Assembly (NCBI RefSeq): GCF_002215215.1
Contig: NZ_CP018632.1
Location: 4,832,501 to 4,896,500, forward strand
Source of the DNA: Granulosicoccus antarcticus IMCC3135
GTDB taxonomy: Bacteria > Pseudomonadota > Gammaproteobacteria > Granulosicoccales > Granulosicoccaceae
Length of the DNA stretch: 64,000 bases
Direction: 5' to 3'
Made by a program: the position numbers and the translations under genes. The notes beneath the pieces were generated by a model. The model worked only from the letters and a program-made list of their open reading frames with translations, was not told where the DNA came from and searched no databases. Below, one piece after another: positions 1 through 9,035 of the stretch (its first letter is position 1; each line of letters starts with the position of its first letter).

Positions 1-13
1 AGTTGAATCAAGT

Positions 14-1108
14 TTAGCCGAGACTGTCTTGCGAATCAGAATCGAACAGGTGGGTACGGCTCATATCCAGCTGACAACGCAATGTTTCACCCATTGCAAC
101 CGGTCGAGGATTTAGCATTTTGGCCTGTATTTCCTGGCCGGCAATCTCACCAAACAGCACGGTTTCCGTACCCAGCGGCTCAGACAGATTGATCAGCAAA
201 TCAAAACTGGCCGTCTCGCCACTCAGATGCAGGCCATGACCTTCGGGCATGAGGTTATCGGCACGAAAACCGAACACCACCTCCTGATTGGCGATGACCT
301 TGCCAGTCAAGCGTGATGGCATCGGCAGATGCGTGCCATCGCTGAGCACAAGCTGCAGGGCATCAGCAGTTATTCGGGCATTCAGCAGATTCATGGGTGG
401 CGAGCCAATGAAGGTTGCCACAAAGGTGTTGACCGGCGTTTCGAACACTTCCAGAGGTGTGCCCTGTTGTTCGATATGACCATCGCGCATGATGACAATG
501 CGATCGGCCAAGGTCATGGCTTCCACCTGATCATGGGTGACGTACACGATGGTGGTCTGGATACGCCGATGCAGTTTCTTGATCTCAACCCGCATCTGTG
601 CCCGCAACTTTGCATCCAGATTGGACAGCGGCTCATCGAATAGAAAGACATCCGGGTGCCGAACGATAGCTCTGCCCATGGCAACGCGCTGCCTCTGACC
701 ACCAGAGAGCTCTGCCGGCTTGCGCTGGAGCAGCTCCCCCAGGCTGAGTATCTCAGCCGCCTCTGCCACCGCCTTTTCGATCTCGGCCTCGCTGCGATTG
801 GCGATCTTGAGTGAGAAACCCAGATTCTCACCGACCGTCATATGCGGATAGAGCGCGTAGTTCTGAAACACCATGGAGATATTGCGATCACGCGGCGGCA
901 GATCGTTGACTCGCTGTTCACCGATGTAGATGTCGCCACTACTGAGTTCCTCCAGACCCGCAATCATTCTCAGTGTGGTCGACTTGCCACAGCCTGATGG
1001 CCCTACCAGTACCACAAATTCATTGTGTGCAATATCCAGATCGATACCATGAACAACCTCAAGGTTGCCATAGCTCTTGACGATCTTGTTGAGCTTAACG
1101 CGTGCCAT
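14..1108 (-). CDS. Carbohydrate ABC transporter, ATP-binding subunit (MalK/UgpC type)
   Basis: This 364-residue cytoplasmic ATPase powers the importer encoded upstream. The Walker A motif GPSGCGKST is at residues 36-44, the signature LSGGQRQRV near 134, and the Walker B FLFDEP follows; the C-terminal third fits the TOBE regulatory region of the MalK/UgpC/MsmK class. It is the last gene of a four-gene set (binding protein, permease, permease, ATPase), with its ATG three bases after the permease stop. The class serves maltose, glycerol-phosphate, polyols and oligosaccharides, so the substrate cannot be read from this protein. The stop codon is inside the window, so the gene is complete. Confidence 0.93.
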   Translation of the reverse strand: MARVKLNKIVKSYGNLEVVHGIDLDIAHNEFVVLVGPSGCGKSTTLRMIAGLEELSSGDIYIGEQRVNDLPPRDRNISMVFQNYALYPHMTVGENLGFSLKIANRSEAEIEKAVAEAAEILSLGELLQRKPAELSGGQRQRVAMGRAIVRHPDVFLFDEPLSNLDAKLRAQMRVEIKKLHRRIQTTIVYVTHDQVEAMTLADRIVIMRDGHIEQQGTPLEVFETPVNTFVATFIGSPPMNLLNARITADALQLVLSDGTHLPMPSRLTGKVIANQEVVFGFRADNLMPEGHGLHLSGETASFDLLINLSEPLGTETVLFGEIAGQEIQAKMLNPRPVAMGETLRCQLDMSRTHLFDSDSQDSLG

Positions 1109-1111
1109 TGA

Positions 1112-1978
1112 CTATCCTTTGATACCGCCAAAAGTGAGACCGCTGATAAGGTGCTTCTGCACGATGAATGTCAGTATCAGAGCCGGAATGATCATCAGGA
1201 CGGCCAACGCGCACATGCCGCCCCAATTGATAGTGAATTCTGAAGTAAAGTCCAGCAGGCCGACAGGCATGGTCTTGGAGTAAACCGAGCGTGTCAGCTG
1301 ACTGGCCAGAGCGTACTCGTTCCAGGAAGTAAGAAAGGCAAAAATGGCCGCCGATGCAATACCGGCCTTGGCCACTGGAAACTCCACTTTCCAGAAAGCC
1401 TGCCAACGGGTACAACCATCAATCTCTGCAGCCTCTGCCAGCTCTTTGGGAACCTGGCGGAAAAAACCATCAATCAGCCAGATAGAAAACGGCACATTCA
1501 TGGCGACGTAGGCAAGAATCAGCGCAAAGTGCGTGTCGATAATACCCACCTTGGCAAAAACAATGAACAAGGGGAGTGACAAGGCAACCCCGGGCACCGC
1601 ACGGGTCACCATGAAACCGACGAAAATCGCTGACTTGCCGCGAAACCGATAGCGGGCGAATGCGTAGCCTCCGGCAATGCCAATAAGAATGGCTATAAGC
1701 GTACTGGTCAAAGAGATGATCAGGGAATTCATGAAGTAGCGCAGTACCGGTACTCCACCCTCACCCACACCCCCGAACATGGCTCGATAATGGTCAAAGC
1801 TGAGACGCTCGGGAATCCATACCGGCGGTTTTGCCATGATCTCAACGGTTGGCCGGAACGAATTGAGAACAATCCACAAACCGGGCAGACAGATGATCGA
1901 CATGGCGATGAACAACGCGATCAGATGTGCTGCACGCAGGCCTTGCTTCCTGAGTCGATGTTGCTGATTGATATCCAT
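1112..1978 (-). CDS. Carbohydrate ABC transporter permease (MalG type)
   Basis: A 288-residue inner-membrane permease with six predicted membrane segments. The EAA loop near residues 180-200 (ELAEAAEIDGCTRWQAFWKV) is the contact site for the ATPase. Its position as the second permease and its C-terminal motif match the MalG/UgpE half of CUT1 importers. The ATG directly abuts the stop of the upstream permease (TGA then ATG), indicating translational coupling. The transported sugar or polyol is unknown. Confidence 0.93.
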   Translation of the reverse strand: MDINQQHRLRKQGLRAAHLIALFIAMSIICLPGLWIVLNSFRPTVEIMAKPPVWIPERLSFDHYRAMFGGVGEGGVPVLRYFMNSLIISLTSTLIAILIGIAGGYAFARYRFRGKSAIFVGFMVTRAVPGVALSLPLFIVFAKVGIIDTHFALILAYVAMNVPFSIWLIDGFFRQVPKELAEAAEIDGCTRWQAFWKVEFPVAKAGIASAAIFAFLTSWNEYALASQLTRSVYSKTMPVGLLDFTSEFTINWGGMCALAVLMIIPALILTFIVQKHLISGLTFGGIKG

Positions 1979-2881
1979 TCAGTGATTGAATCCCAGCACT
2001 GCGCGCGATGCGTTGAGCTTCTTGAAGAAGTAGATAGTGAAGAATATGGCCAGGAAGATAGAGATATAGCCCATGGCATTGGCCAGACCCATCTTGGCAT
2101 CAACGTAGCCGGTGCGACCAATCAGTGTCCACAGCAGTTCGGTTCGACGCGCTGGCCCACCGTTGGTCATGATCTGTACGATGTCATAGGCGCGCGCCAC
2201 ATCCAGGCTGCGGATGGCCATCGCAATGTAGATGAAGGGCATCAGAAAAGGCAAGCTGATATGGCGAAAAGATTGCCACGGCGTACAACCGTCAACCTTG
2301 GCAGCTTCAAGCGGGTCACGTGGAATGGCGAACAGGCCTGCCAGAATGAGAATGGCAAAGACGGATGTAGACATCCAGACCTCGGCAAAGATGATGGAGA
2401 ACATGGCAAGTTTTTCATCCACCAACCAGGCGATAGCCTGATCCGTAACACCCAGTGATTGCAGCGCGTTATTCACCAGACCGACATTATCATTGAAGAT
2501 GAACTTGAACTGGAAGCCCACCAGAATGGGCGAGAACATCATCGGGAACATCATGATGGTTCGTAATCCACGCTGACCCCAGGTCACCTTGTTGACCAGC
2601 AGCGCCAACCCCAGGCCCAGCAGCATCTCCAGATTAAGGGCCACTGTCAGCAGAAAAACGGTGCGCCCGAATGCCCACCAGAAATTAACATCAGTTGCCA
2701 CCTTGACGTAGTTGTAAGTACCAATCCACTTGTATAGCGTCTCGGGGCGAGTCAGCCTATAGGGCGTGAAGCTCGAATACAGAGACAACAATAGCGGTAT
2801 CAACACCACGACCAGGAGAATCACAATGGCTGGCAACAGCAGTGCCAGCCAGGGTGGTAGTCTTTTCAGAATTCTAGGCAC
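1979..2881 (-). CDS. Carbohydrate ABC transporter permease (MalF type)
   Basis: A 300-residue inner-membrane protein that pairs with the following permease. The N-terminus is a basic stretch followed by a long hydrophobic helix (LALLLPAIVILLVVVLIPLL). The EAA loop DPLEAAKVDGCTPWQSF is recognisable near residue 190. It starts six bases after the binding-protein stop, so the four genes very likely form one operon. The family assignment is firm and the substrate is not. Confidence 0.93.
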   Translation of the reverse strand: MPRILKRLPPWLALLLPAIVILLVVVLIPLLLSLYSSFTPYRLTRPETLYKWIGTYNYVKVATDVNFWWAFGRTVFLLTVALNLEMLLGLGLALLVNKVTWGQRGLRTIMMFPMMFSPILVGFQFKFIFNDNVGLVNNALQSLGVTDQAIAWLVDEKLAMFSIIFAEVWMSTSVFAILILAGLFAIPRDPLEAAKVDGCTPWQSFRHISLPFLMPFIYIAMAIRSLDVARAYDIVQIMTNGGPARRTELLWTLIGRTGYVDAKMGLANAMGYISIFLAIFFTIYFFKKLNASRAVLGFNH

Positions 2882-2887
2882 GAAGTT

Positions 2888-4198
2888 CTAATACTCACCA
2901 TTCTCACGCATCATCTCATCAACCGCTTCTGACGCTATTTCCAGAGCTTGCGCAGAGCTCTTGTCGCCTAGAATGGCTGCCTGCAATTCTGGATAGATCA
3001 CATTGGTCGCCTCTATCCAGTAAGGTGTCTGGGGCGCCGGGAAGGCGTGACTGGAAGCCGCCTGAAAGGCCTTGAGCACTTGCGTCTTGTATTCATCACC
3101 TTCTGCCTGTTTGACCACATAATCCCACACCGCCTTGCGCGTAGGCAGTGGGCCTGCCGAGCTTTCCAGTTTCTGACTTTCCTCGTTGGTCAGAAACGCA
3201 ACCAGTGAAGCCGCCGCCGCCTTGTTGTCGCACGACTCGGTCACAGAGAAACCATGATGACCGGACCAACCGGTACGAATACCAGCACTGCCTTGCGGTT
3301 GCACCACGACGCCGACATTACCGGCAACCTTGGAACTCTCAGGATCGTTGAAGAATCCTGCCCAACCAGGCCAGTCAAGACTCAGCGCGATGGTACCCGA
3401 GGCAAAGCCCTGCCCCAACTCGTCCCACAGATAGGAGGTCGTGCCCTTGGGTGTGGCCCCGGACTGGTACATATTAACGAACCAGTCCAGTGCACGAATA
3501 CCGGCTTCGCTGTTGAATGCGGGCGACCAGTCATCATTGAATAATGCACCACCTTCGGCCACCACCATTTCGTAGAAGCGTCCGACAATCGCTTCATCCT
3601 TGCCGGCAAACTGAGTGCCGTAGAAGTTCGGAGGGTCGCTGAAGAAGATGGCCTGATCAGTGACTTGCTGCCAGGTGTCTGGTGGTGTCAGATCGTAGCC
3701 GTATTCTTCCTTGAACTGTGCCTGTTTATCAGCATCTTCATAGAGATTTTTTTGATAATACAATGCTGACACATCAAATTGAGCACGTGGCAACATGACC
3801 AGTTTGTCGCCTATTCTGGATGCAGCGATATTCGAATCGACATATTCAGCGATAAAGTCGGCAGTCAGAAACGGTGTCAAGTCGGTATAGAGCGACGGGT
3901 ACTGAGAGGCAAAGGATGAATGATTTGATCCGACACACCAGCCTAGCGAACCGGCAGCCACATCTGATTTGAACTCCTTGTCCAGCTCAAAATGGTTCTT
4001 TTTGGAGATGACATTGACCTTGGCGCCCGAATCCGCTTCCCATTCGGCAATACGCGCATATAGCGCCTCATATTGCTGACCACCGATGAGCTTTGCATCA
4101 AGTGTGATTCCATCAAAATCCCCGGCGACAGCAGTTCCGCACACGGCCAACAACGGAATGGCCAGCGTGGTGGCTGACCAAAGTTTAGTGTTTTTCAA
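2888..4198 (-). CDS. Extracellular sugar/polyol-binding protein of the ABC importer
   Basis: A 436-residue periplasmic solute-binding protein (SBP_bac_1 type) with a clear Sec signal peptide: basic MKNTK, a hydrophobic core, and a likely cleavage after TAVAG around residues 25-26. It is the first gene of the importer operon and should be its most highly expressed product. The mature part contains the Trp-rich patches usual in carbohydrate-binding members (for example LSLDWPGWAGFF). Ligand specificity is not readable from sequence; a sugar acid, polyol or disaccharide are all possible. Confidence 0.92.
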   Translation of the reverse strand: MKNTKLWSATTLAIPLLAVCGTAVAGDFDGITLDAKLIGGQQYEALYARIAEWEADSGAKVNVISKKNHFELDKEFKSDVAAGSLGWCVGSNHSSFASQYPSLYTDLTPFLTADFIAEYVDSNIAASRIGDKLVMLPRAQFDVSALYYQKNLYEDADKQAQFKEEYGYDLTPPDTWQQVTDQAIFFSDPPNFYGTQFAGKDEAIVGRFYEMVVAEGGALFNDDWSPAFNSEAGIRALDWFVNMYQSGATPKGTTSYLWDELGQGFASGTIALSLDWPGWAGFFNDPESSKVAGNVGVVVQPQGSAGIRTGWSGHHGFSVTESCDNKAAAASLVAFLTNEESQKLESSAGPLPTRKAVWDYVVKQAEGDEYKTQVLKAFQAASSHAFPAPQTPYWIEATNVIYPELQAAILGDKSSAQALEIASEAVDEMMRENGEY

Positions 4199-4358
4199 GT
4201 TCCTACCCCCTGACGAGTGTATTCAGTCCGGCTTCAAAACATCGTTAGTCCGGCGCATGTTTCACATATAAACTTAATTTTTAAATATAATCAAGTAGAA
4301 ATTATCAACGGGTCCTTCATAATGCGGCACCCGTTGCTTGAAACTGCTGGAGTCATTC
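4199..4358. promoter_or_regulatory. Divergent AT-rich control region between importer and lactonase genes
   Basis: About 160 bases separate the start of the binding protein (minus strand) from the amidohydrolase start (plus strand). The centre, roughly 4262-4310, is strongly AT-rich compared with its surroundings (runs such as ttaatttttaaatataat), as expected for back-to-back promoters. A GGAG ribosome-binding site lies at 4349-4352. I could not identify an operator palindrome of the inositol type here. Confidence 0.5.
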
Positions 4359-5195
4359 ATGCTGATCGACACTCATGTACACCTGATCTATCGAGACAAG
4401 TTGAACTATCCCTGGCTGGCAGAAGTTAGCGCCCTTGATCGCGATGCCACCTATGAGCAATATGCCAATACCGCTCGGCGCATTGGTATCGAAGGCGCTT
4501 TGCATATGGAGGTCGATGTTGACGATAAGGATCGTGACGCCGAGACGGACCTGATCCAATCACTGATGCAATTGCCCGACAGCCTGATGCGTGGAGCCAT
4601 TGCATCCTGTCGACCCGAATCTGACGCATTTCCTGCATGGCTTGAGAAACAACGACTGCGTCCGGAGATCAAGGGATTGCGCCGGGTGTTGCATGTGGTA
4701 CCCGACGAGGTGTCAACGACCCCTACGTTTCGCGATAATGTCAAACGACTGTCAGCAACAGGATTGACTTTTGATCTGTGTGTTTTTCCCAGGCAGATAC
4801 CGCTGGCCATCGAGTTGGTTGATCACTGCCCCGAGGTGAATTTCATTCTGGATCATTGCGGGGTTCCCGATGTGAAATCCGGCGAAATGAATCCGTGGCA
4901 ACAACACATGACACAACTGGCCGAACGAGCCAATGTCTCAGCAAAAATATCAGGCGTCATGGCCTATGGCGATCCTGACAACTGGACACTGTCAGATCTA
5001 CGACCCTTTGTAGAGCACACCATCGCCGCTTTTGGCTGGGATCGCGTGGTCTGGGGTAGTGATAGCCCAGTCTGTACTCTGGGTGGCCAGATCGAGACCT
5101 GGGTGGCGGCAACCCATGCGCTGATCGATGGTTGTTCCGAAACGGAAAAAGCGGCATTGTTACGCGACAATGCACGAAAAATCTGGACGCTGTAA
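4359..5195 (+). CDS. Amidohydrolase-family lactonase-like hydrolase
   Basis: A TIM-barrel metal-dependent hydrolase of the amidohydrolase_2 group that includes L-fuconolactonase and other sugar-lactone hydrolases. The protein opens with MLIDTHVHL, the metal-binding HxH; later motifs are FILDHCGVPD and the terminal WGSDSP aspartate. I chose the ATG at 4359 (278 residues) because a GGAG sits six bases upstream and family members start at this motif; an in-frame TTG at 4338 would add seven residues. It diverges from a carbohydrate importer, so hydrolysis of a lactone formed when the imported sugar is oxidised is a reasonable inference. The exact lactone is unknown. Confidence 0.85.
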   Translation: MLIDTHVHLIYRDKLNYPWLAEVSALDRDATYEQYANTARRIGIEGALHMEVDVDDKDRDAETDLIQSLMQLPDSLMRGAIASCRPESDAFPAWLEKQRLRPEIKGLRRVLHVVPDEVSTTPTFRDNVKRLSATGLTFDLCVFPRQIPLAIELVDHCPEVNFILDHCGVPDVKSGEMNPWQQHMTQLAERANVSAKISGVMAYGDPDNWTLSDLRPFVEHTIAAFGWDRVVWGSDSPVCTLGGQIETWVAATHALIDGCSETEKAALLRDNARKIWTL

Positions 5196-5242
5196 AGTAG
5201 CGGAAAACTTCCGCTCTCAGTACCAGATTACGTTCAACCCCT

Positions 5243-6046
5243 ATGATTCAGAGATTAAGATTCACACTGCTGGGCACCGGCTCCTCCGGTGGCGTCCCGC
5301 GGGTCGGCAATCAATGGGGCGCCTGTGATCCGTCAAATACCCGCAACCGACGACGTCGCTGTTCGCTGCTGGTCGAGTCAATTCAGTCCGAAGACATCAA
5401 GACCAGTGTCGTTATTGACACCGGTGCCGACTTGCGTGAGCAACTACTCAGCGCCGAGGTAGATCATCTGGACGGCGTGCTGATCACCCATGCGCACGCT
5501 GACCATATTTTCGGCATGGATGACCTGCGACAACTGGCCATCAACATGCGTTCGAGCATCACGGTGCACATGGATACCACCACCACTCAGGTGGTCAAGC
5601 AGGCGTTTGGCTACTGCTTCAACCAGGCACCAGGTAGTAGCTACCCGCCTTTTTGTAATCTGGGCCATATCGAGCATGGTCAGTCAACCATCATTGAGGG
5701 CGCTGGCGGCAGCATCGAAGCCCTGCCACTACTGGCCGAACATGGCGACATACACGCCCTGGGCTTCCGCATTGGTGATGTCGCCTACCTGCCCGACATG
5801 AAACGCATTACCGACGAGGCAAGCCTAGCAGCGCTACAAGGTGTCAGGGTCTTGATCGTTGATGCATTGCGATACAAGCATCATCCCACCCATATGAACC
5901 TGGAAGACTGCCTGGCGTTTATCGATAGCATCAAACCTGAAAGTGCGGTGCTGACCAATATGCACAGTGACATGGATTATGACGAGCTGTGCCAGAACCT
6001 GCCGCCTCACATCAGACCAGGGTATGACGGGCTACAGCTGAGCTAG
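5243..6046 (+). CDS. MBL-fold metallo-hydrolase (PhnP/YycJ-like)
   Basis: A 267-residue metallo-beta-lactamase-fold protein. It begins with the GTGSSGGVPRVG loop typical of the PhnP and tRNase Z-like branch. It carries the metal motif THAHADH near residues 78-84, an aspartate-containing YLPDMKRI strand and a late histidine in NMHSDMDY. PhnP hydrolyses cyclic phosphodiesters in phosphonate breakdown, but no phn genes are near, so only a general phosphodiesterase role is inferred. Its stop overlaps the convergent diguanylate-cyclase gene by four bases. Confidence 0.85.
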   Translation: MIQRLRFTLLGTGSSGGVPRVGNQWGACDPSNTRNRRRRCSLLVESIQSEDIKTSVVIDTGADLREQLLSAEVDHLDGVLITHAHADHIFGMDDLRQLAINMRSSITVHMDTTTTQVVKQAFGYCFNQAPGSSYPPFCNLGHIEHGQSTIIEGAGGSIEALPLLAEHGDIHALGFRIGDVAYLPDMKRITDEASLAALQGVRVLIVDALRYKHHPTHMNLEDCLAFIDSIKPESAVLTNMHSDMDYDELCQNLPPHIRPGYDGLQLS

Positions 6047-6858
6047 CGGCGATCGCCCTTCGATAACAACTCACTTGCGCGGTTCTTGCGGCGTTCAATG
6101 GCTGTCGGCTTGGCATTCTGCCCCTCCGTTTCCTGAATTTTGGCTCTCTGGGCGCGCCCGGCAACCTTGTCTGCGTACATTCGCTGATCCGATTCGCGCA
6201 GCAACTGCTCGGCCGTTGACCTGCCGGTTGCTGGCGAAGATGATCCCACGCTGGCTGAGACACTAATCTGCTGGCCGCCGAAAACGAAAACGCTGGTTGC
6301 CGCCTTGCGAATCGTGGCTTCTACCTCACGAGTCCTGCGCCCACCACGATTGTCGCGCACCATGACCACGAACTCATCACCACCCAGTCGTGCCAGCAAG
6401 GCATCTGAGGGCAGATAAGCGGTCATCGTCACCGCTATGAATTTCAGCAGCTCGTCACCCGCCTCATGCCCATAAGTGTCATTGACCGCCTTGAAACCGT
6501 TCAGATCGAACAGCACCACACGGTTGACATGTGATCCGCGGCGGCGGTTCGTCATGCGCATCGCAAGATTCTGCTCCAGATACCAGGTGAAGAACCGCCG
6601 GTTGGGCAAGCCTGTCAAACTGTCGCGATAGGCCAGATCCTGCAAAGCCGAAGTGCGCTTTTGCACACGTTGTTTCACTCGTGCCGGCTCACCCAATACA
6701 TAGAGTACGAGCAAACCCAGCACGGCGGCACTGAGTGCAATCAGCACGACCACACCGCCGAGTTTCAGGGTCACACTCATGACCATTACAGCCGCAAAAA
6801 AAGCGACTGATGCGAGGATTCCTGGTGATCTGTTCAAGTTGTTATTGATAATGTCCAT
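6043..6858 (-). CDS. Membrane-anchored GGDEF diguanylate cyclase
   Basis: A 271-residue protein with two N-terminal hydrophobic helices (about residues 14-32 and 35-55) followed directly by a GGDEF domain. The DSLTGLPNRR entry motif, the metal- and substrate-contact stretch FDLNGFKAVND, and the active-site loop RLGGDEF are all intact, so synthesis of cyclic di-GMP is predicted. There is no obvious sensor domain beyond the membrane helices and no EAL domain. The C-terminal 40 residues are basic and low in complexity. An RxxD inhibitory site is not evident four to five residues before GGDEF. Confidence 0.92.
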   Translation of the reverse strand: MDIINNNLNRSPGILASVAFFAAVMVMSVTLKLGGVVVLIALSAAVLGLLVLYVLGEPARVKQRVQKRTSALQDLAYRDSLTGLPNRRFFTWYLEQNLAMRMTNRRRGSHVNRVVLFDLNGFKAVNDTYGHEAGDELLKFIAVTMTAYLPSDALLARLGGDEFVVMVRDNRGGRRTREVEATIRKAATSVFVFGGQQISVSASVGSSSPATGRSTAEQLLRESDQRMYADKVAGRAQRAKIQETEGQNAKPTAIERRKNRASELLSKGDRR

Positions 6859-7003
6859 GAGCTGCTAATCGGGCAGGTCGAATGGATTTATGGCCGCAAT
6901 TTGAATGCCATTCAATAACTTACTGAACGCGTTACATGGTTACTTGACAGACTCCCACAATCTGCTACTCCTAGACATATACGGGGAGTCCGCCAGATTT
7001 CGC

Positions 7004-8965
7004 CTACTCGCCCATCGGAATACGGTAGCGCGCAAAGCCACTATCCAGCATCTCGAGATAGTCGAACCGCTGAGCATTACTGGCATCACTGGCCGTCGGC
7101 GAAGTATCGAATACAACCTGCACCTCACCATTGATCGGTGCAAAACCCCAGTTGTTATCTGCCTGAGGATCTAGCTCGCCTGAGGCAAGAATGTAATCCA
7201 CCAGCGCCTGCCGATTGGTCTGTGGAGCTTCAACAATGATGGTGCTGCCATCCAGAGCCGGAAAACCACCGCCGCCACCCGCACGATAGTTATTGGTTAC
7301 GACAACGAACTCCTGCTCTGCATCAATCGGGCTACCATTGAAGCTCAGATCCACGATACGGTGTGCATTCTCGTCCAGTAACTCGCCTTTGTCACTGTAA
7401 CGCGGCGGCTGAGTTACGTCGATCAGATACGAGACACCGTCAATGACGTCAAAATTGTAGGAGGGATGAGTCTCACTGACCAGAGCCTGCTGCTCTGTTG
7501 AAGCCGGATCGATCGTATTGAATTGCACCGCTGAACGCTCCAGCCATTCACGCACTTGTGCGCCATTGAGCTTGACCAGTCTGGCTGTATTTGGATAAAT
7601 ATACAGATCAGCGACATTGCGAATGGCAATCTCACCGGCAGGCAGATTGGTATAGTAATCAGGACCGCCACGGCCACCTGCCTTGAAAGGTGCACCCGCT
7701 GACAATACCGGCAGCTCGCCATACTCGGTGCCTTCGATCAACTGCTTGCCGTACCAGGTTTGAGCATTGTTCACGATCTGAATCGAGGGATCATCCTGTA
7801 CCAGCGCGAAAAAGCTGTTGATCGGCGATGTAATGCTGCCAACGGCCTGCCCCACCCACTCGATAGTGCCAGCGTGCTCGCTACTGACAGCATCGATGAT
7901 ATCTTGCTGTGAGCCGACAACCGGGATGTTCTCACGACCCTCACGACGGTATATGGCGCGATTTTCCACCTGACTACCGCTCACCTGCCAGTTGCCATCC
8001 TCTCCGCTAAGCGTCAGATCGATGATACCCAGATGGCTTCCCCAGAAACCCGGCATGACGGCGGGCACTCCATGCAACGTGCCGTTCTCCAGATCAGCAC
8101 CTGGAAAATCTTCATAGGCTTCGGAGGGAAACACGCTATGTGCGTGACCGAACATGATGGCATCAATACCGTCCACCTGTGCCAGCTCAGCCGTGGCATT
8201 CTCACGCAGACCATCAGGGTGTGAAGTGGCGATGCCGCTATGTGCGATGGCGATGACCAGATCAGCTCCCTCTTCGCGCATTTTGGGAACCAGAGCCTCA
8301 GCCGTCTCCACAATACCTCTGACCGTGACACGGCCTTCCAGATTGCCCTTGTCCCAACTCATGATCTGGGGAGGGGTAAATCCGATGACTCCCACCTTGA
8401 GGTCATGCCATTGTCCTTCACTGTCCATCAGCCGACGTTCCAGCATGACGTAGGGTTGTATATATTGGCGATCATTAGATGGATCATCGTCCCCATCCAC
8501 TGCATAGACGTTCGACAGGACATAGGGAAAGTTAGCACCCGACAGTGATTTGAGCAGGAACTCCAGACCGTAGTTGAATTCATGATTGCCAACATTGGCG
8601 GCATCATACTGAAGCAGATTCATCGCCTTGAACATGGGATGCACGTCACCATAACTGAGCCCTTTGGCGCGTGCCATATAGTCACCCATCGGGTTGCCCT
8701 GAATCAGATCACCATTATCAAACAACAGGCTGTTGCGAGCTTCAGCGCGAGCATCCCGAATCAGTGTGGCGGTGCGGGCAAGGCCAAAATCGTCGACCTC
8801 GGTATCACGATAATAATCGTAATTCATTGCATGCATATGCAGATCAGTGGTCTGCATCAGGCGCAGATCCAGCTCTGCAGCCTGCGCACTGGCAAACAGA
8901 CCGCAGGCTAGTAATGGAACCAGTAGAAAGGGCTTGGCGGTGACTCTCGTAGTACTGCGATTCAT
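7004..8965 (-). CDS. cpdB: Periplasmic 2',3'-cyclic-nucleotide phosphodiesterase/3'-nucleotidase
   Basis: A 653-residue CpdB-type enzyme that hydrolyses 2',3'-cyclic nucleotides and 3'-nucleotides in the periplasm, helping to scavenge phosphate and nucleosides. A signal peptide ends near AQA-AE. The metallophosphatase motifs are present in order: TTDLHMH, NGDLIQGNP, NVGNHEFNYG, AHSGI and MFGHAHS. The C-terminal 5'-nucleotidase domain carries the GGGGGFPAL loop. I chose the ATG at 8965 (GGAG eight bases upstream) over a TTG two codons earlier. A second, UshA-like enzyme is at 28182. Confidence 0.93.
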   Translation of the reverse strand: MNRSTTRVTAKPFLLVPLLACGLFASAQAAELDLRLMQTTDLHMHAMNYDYYRDTEVDDFGLARTATLIRDARAEARNSLLFDNGDLIQGNPMGDYMARAKGLSYGDVHPMFKAMNLLQYDAANVGNHEFNYGLEFLLKSLSGANFPYVLSNVYAVDGDDDPSNDRQYIQPYVMLERRLMDSEGQWHDLKVGVIGFTPPQIMSWDKGNLEGRVTVRGIVETAEALVPKMREEGADLVIAIAHSGIATSHPDGLRENATAELAQVDGIDAIMFGHAHSVFPSEAYEDFPGADLENGTLHGVPAVMPGFWGSHLGIIDLTLSGEDGNWQVSGSQVENRAIYRREGRENIPVVGSQQDIIDAVSSEHAGTIEWVGQAVGSITSPINSFFALVQDDPSIQIVNNAQTWYGKQLIEGTEYGELPVLSAGAPFKAGGRGGPDYYTNLPAGEIAIRNVADLYIYPNTARLVKLNGAQVREWLERSAVQFNTIDPASTEQQALVSETHPSYNFDVIDGVSYLIDVTQPPRYSDKGELLDENAHRIVDLSFNGSPIDAEQEFVVVTNNYRAGGGGGFPALDGSTIIVEAPQTNRQALVDYILASGELDPQADNNWGFAPINGEVQVVFDTSPTASDASNAQRFDYLEMLDSGFARYRIPMGE

Positions 8966-9035
8966 TGTCAATTCTCCAGTCGAAGGTTGGCGTTGAATAG
9001 CAGTCTACATTGATTTATCCCGATCGATACCGGAC

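Noticed and set aside
1790-2458. 222-codon plus-strand frame across the two permeases
   Set aside because: It is His/Gln/Asp-rich shadow sequence of two well-supported permease genes.
6950-6993. GACTCCC ... GGGGAGTC inverted repeat as cpdB terminator
   Set aside because: The loop is about 28 bases and no T-run follows; too weak to list as a feature.
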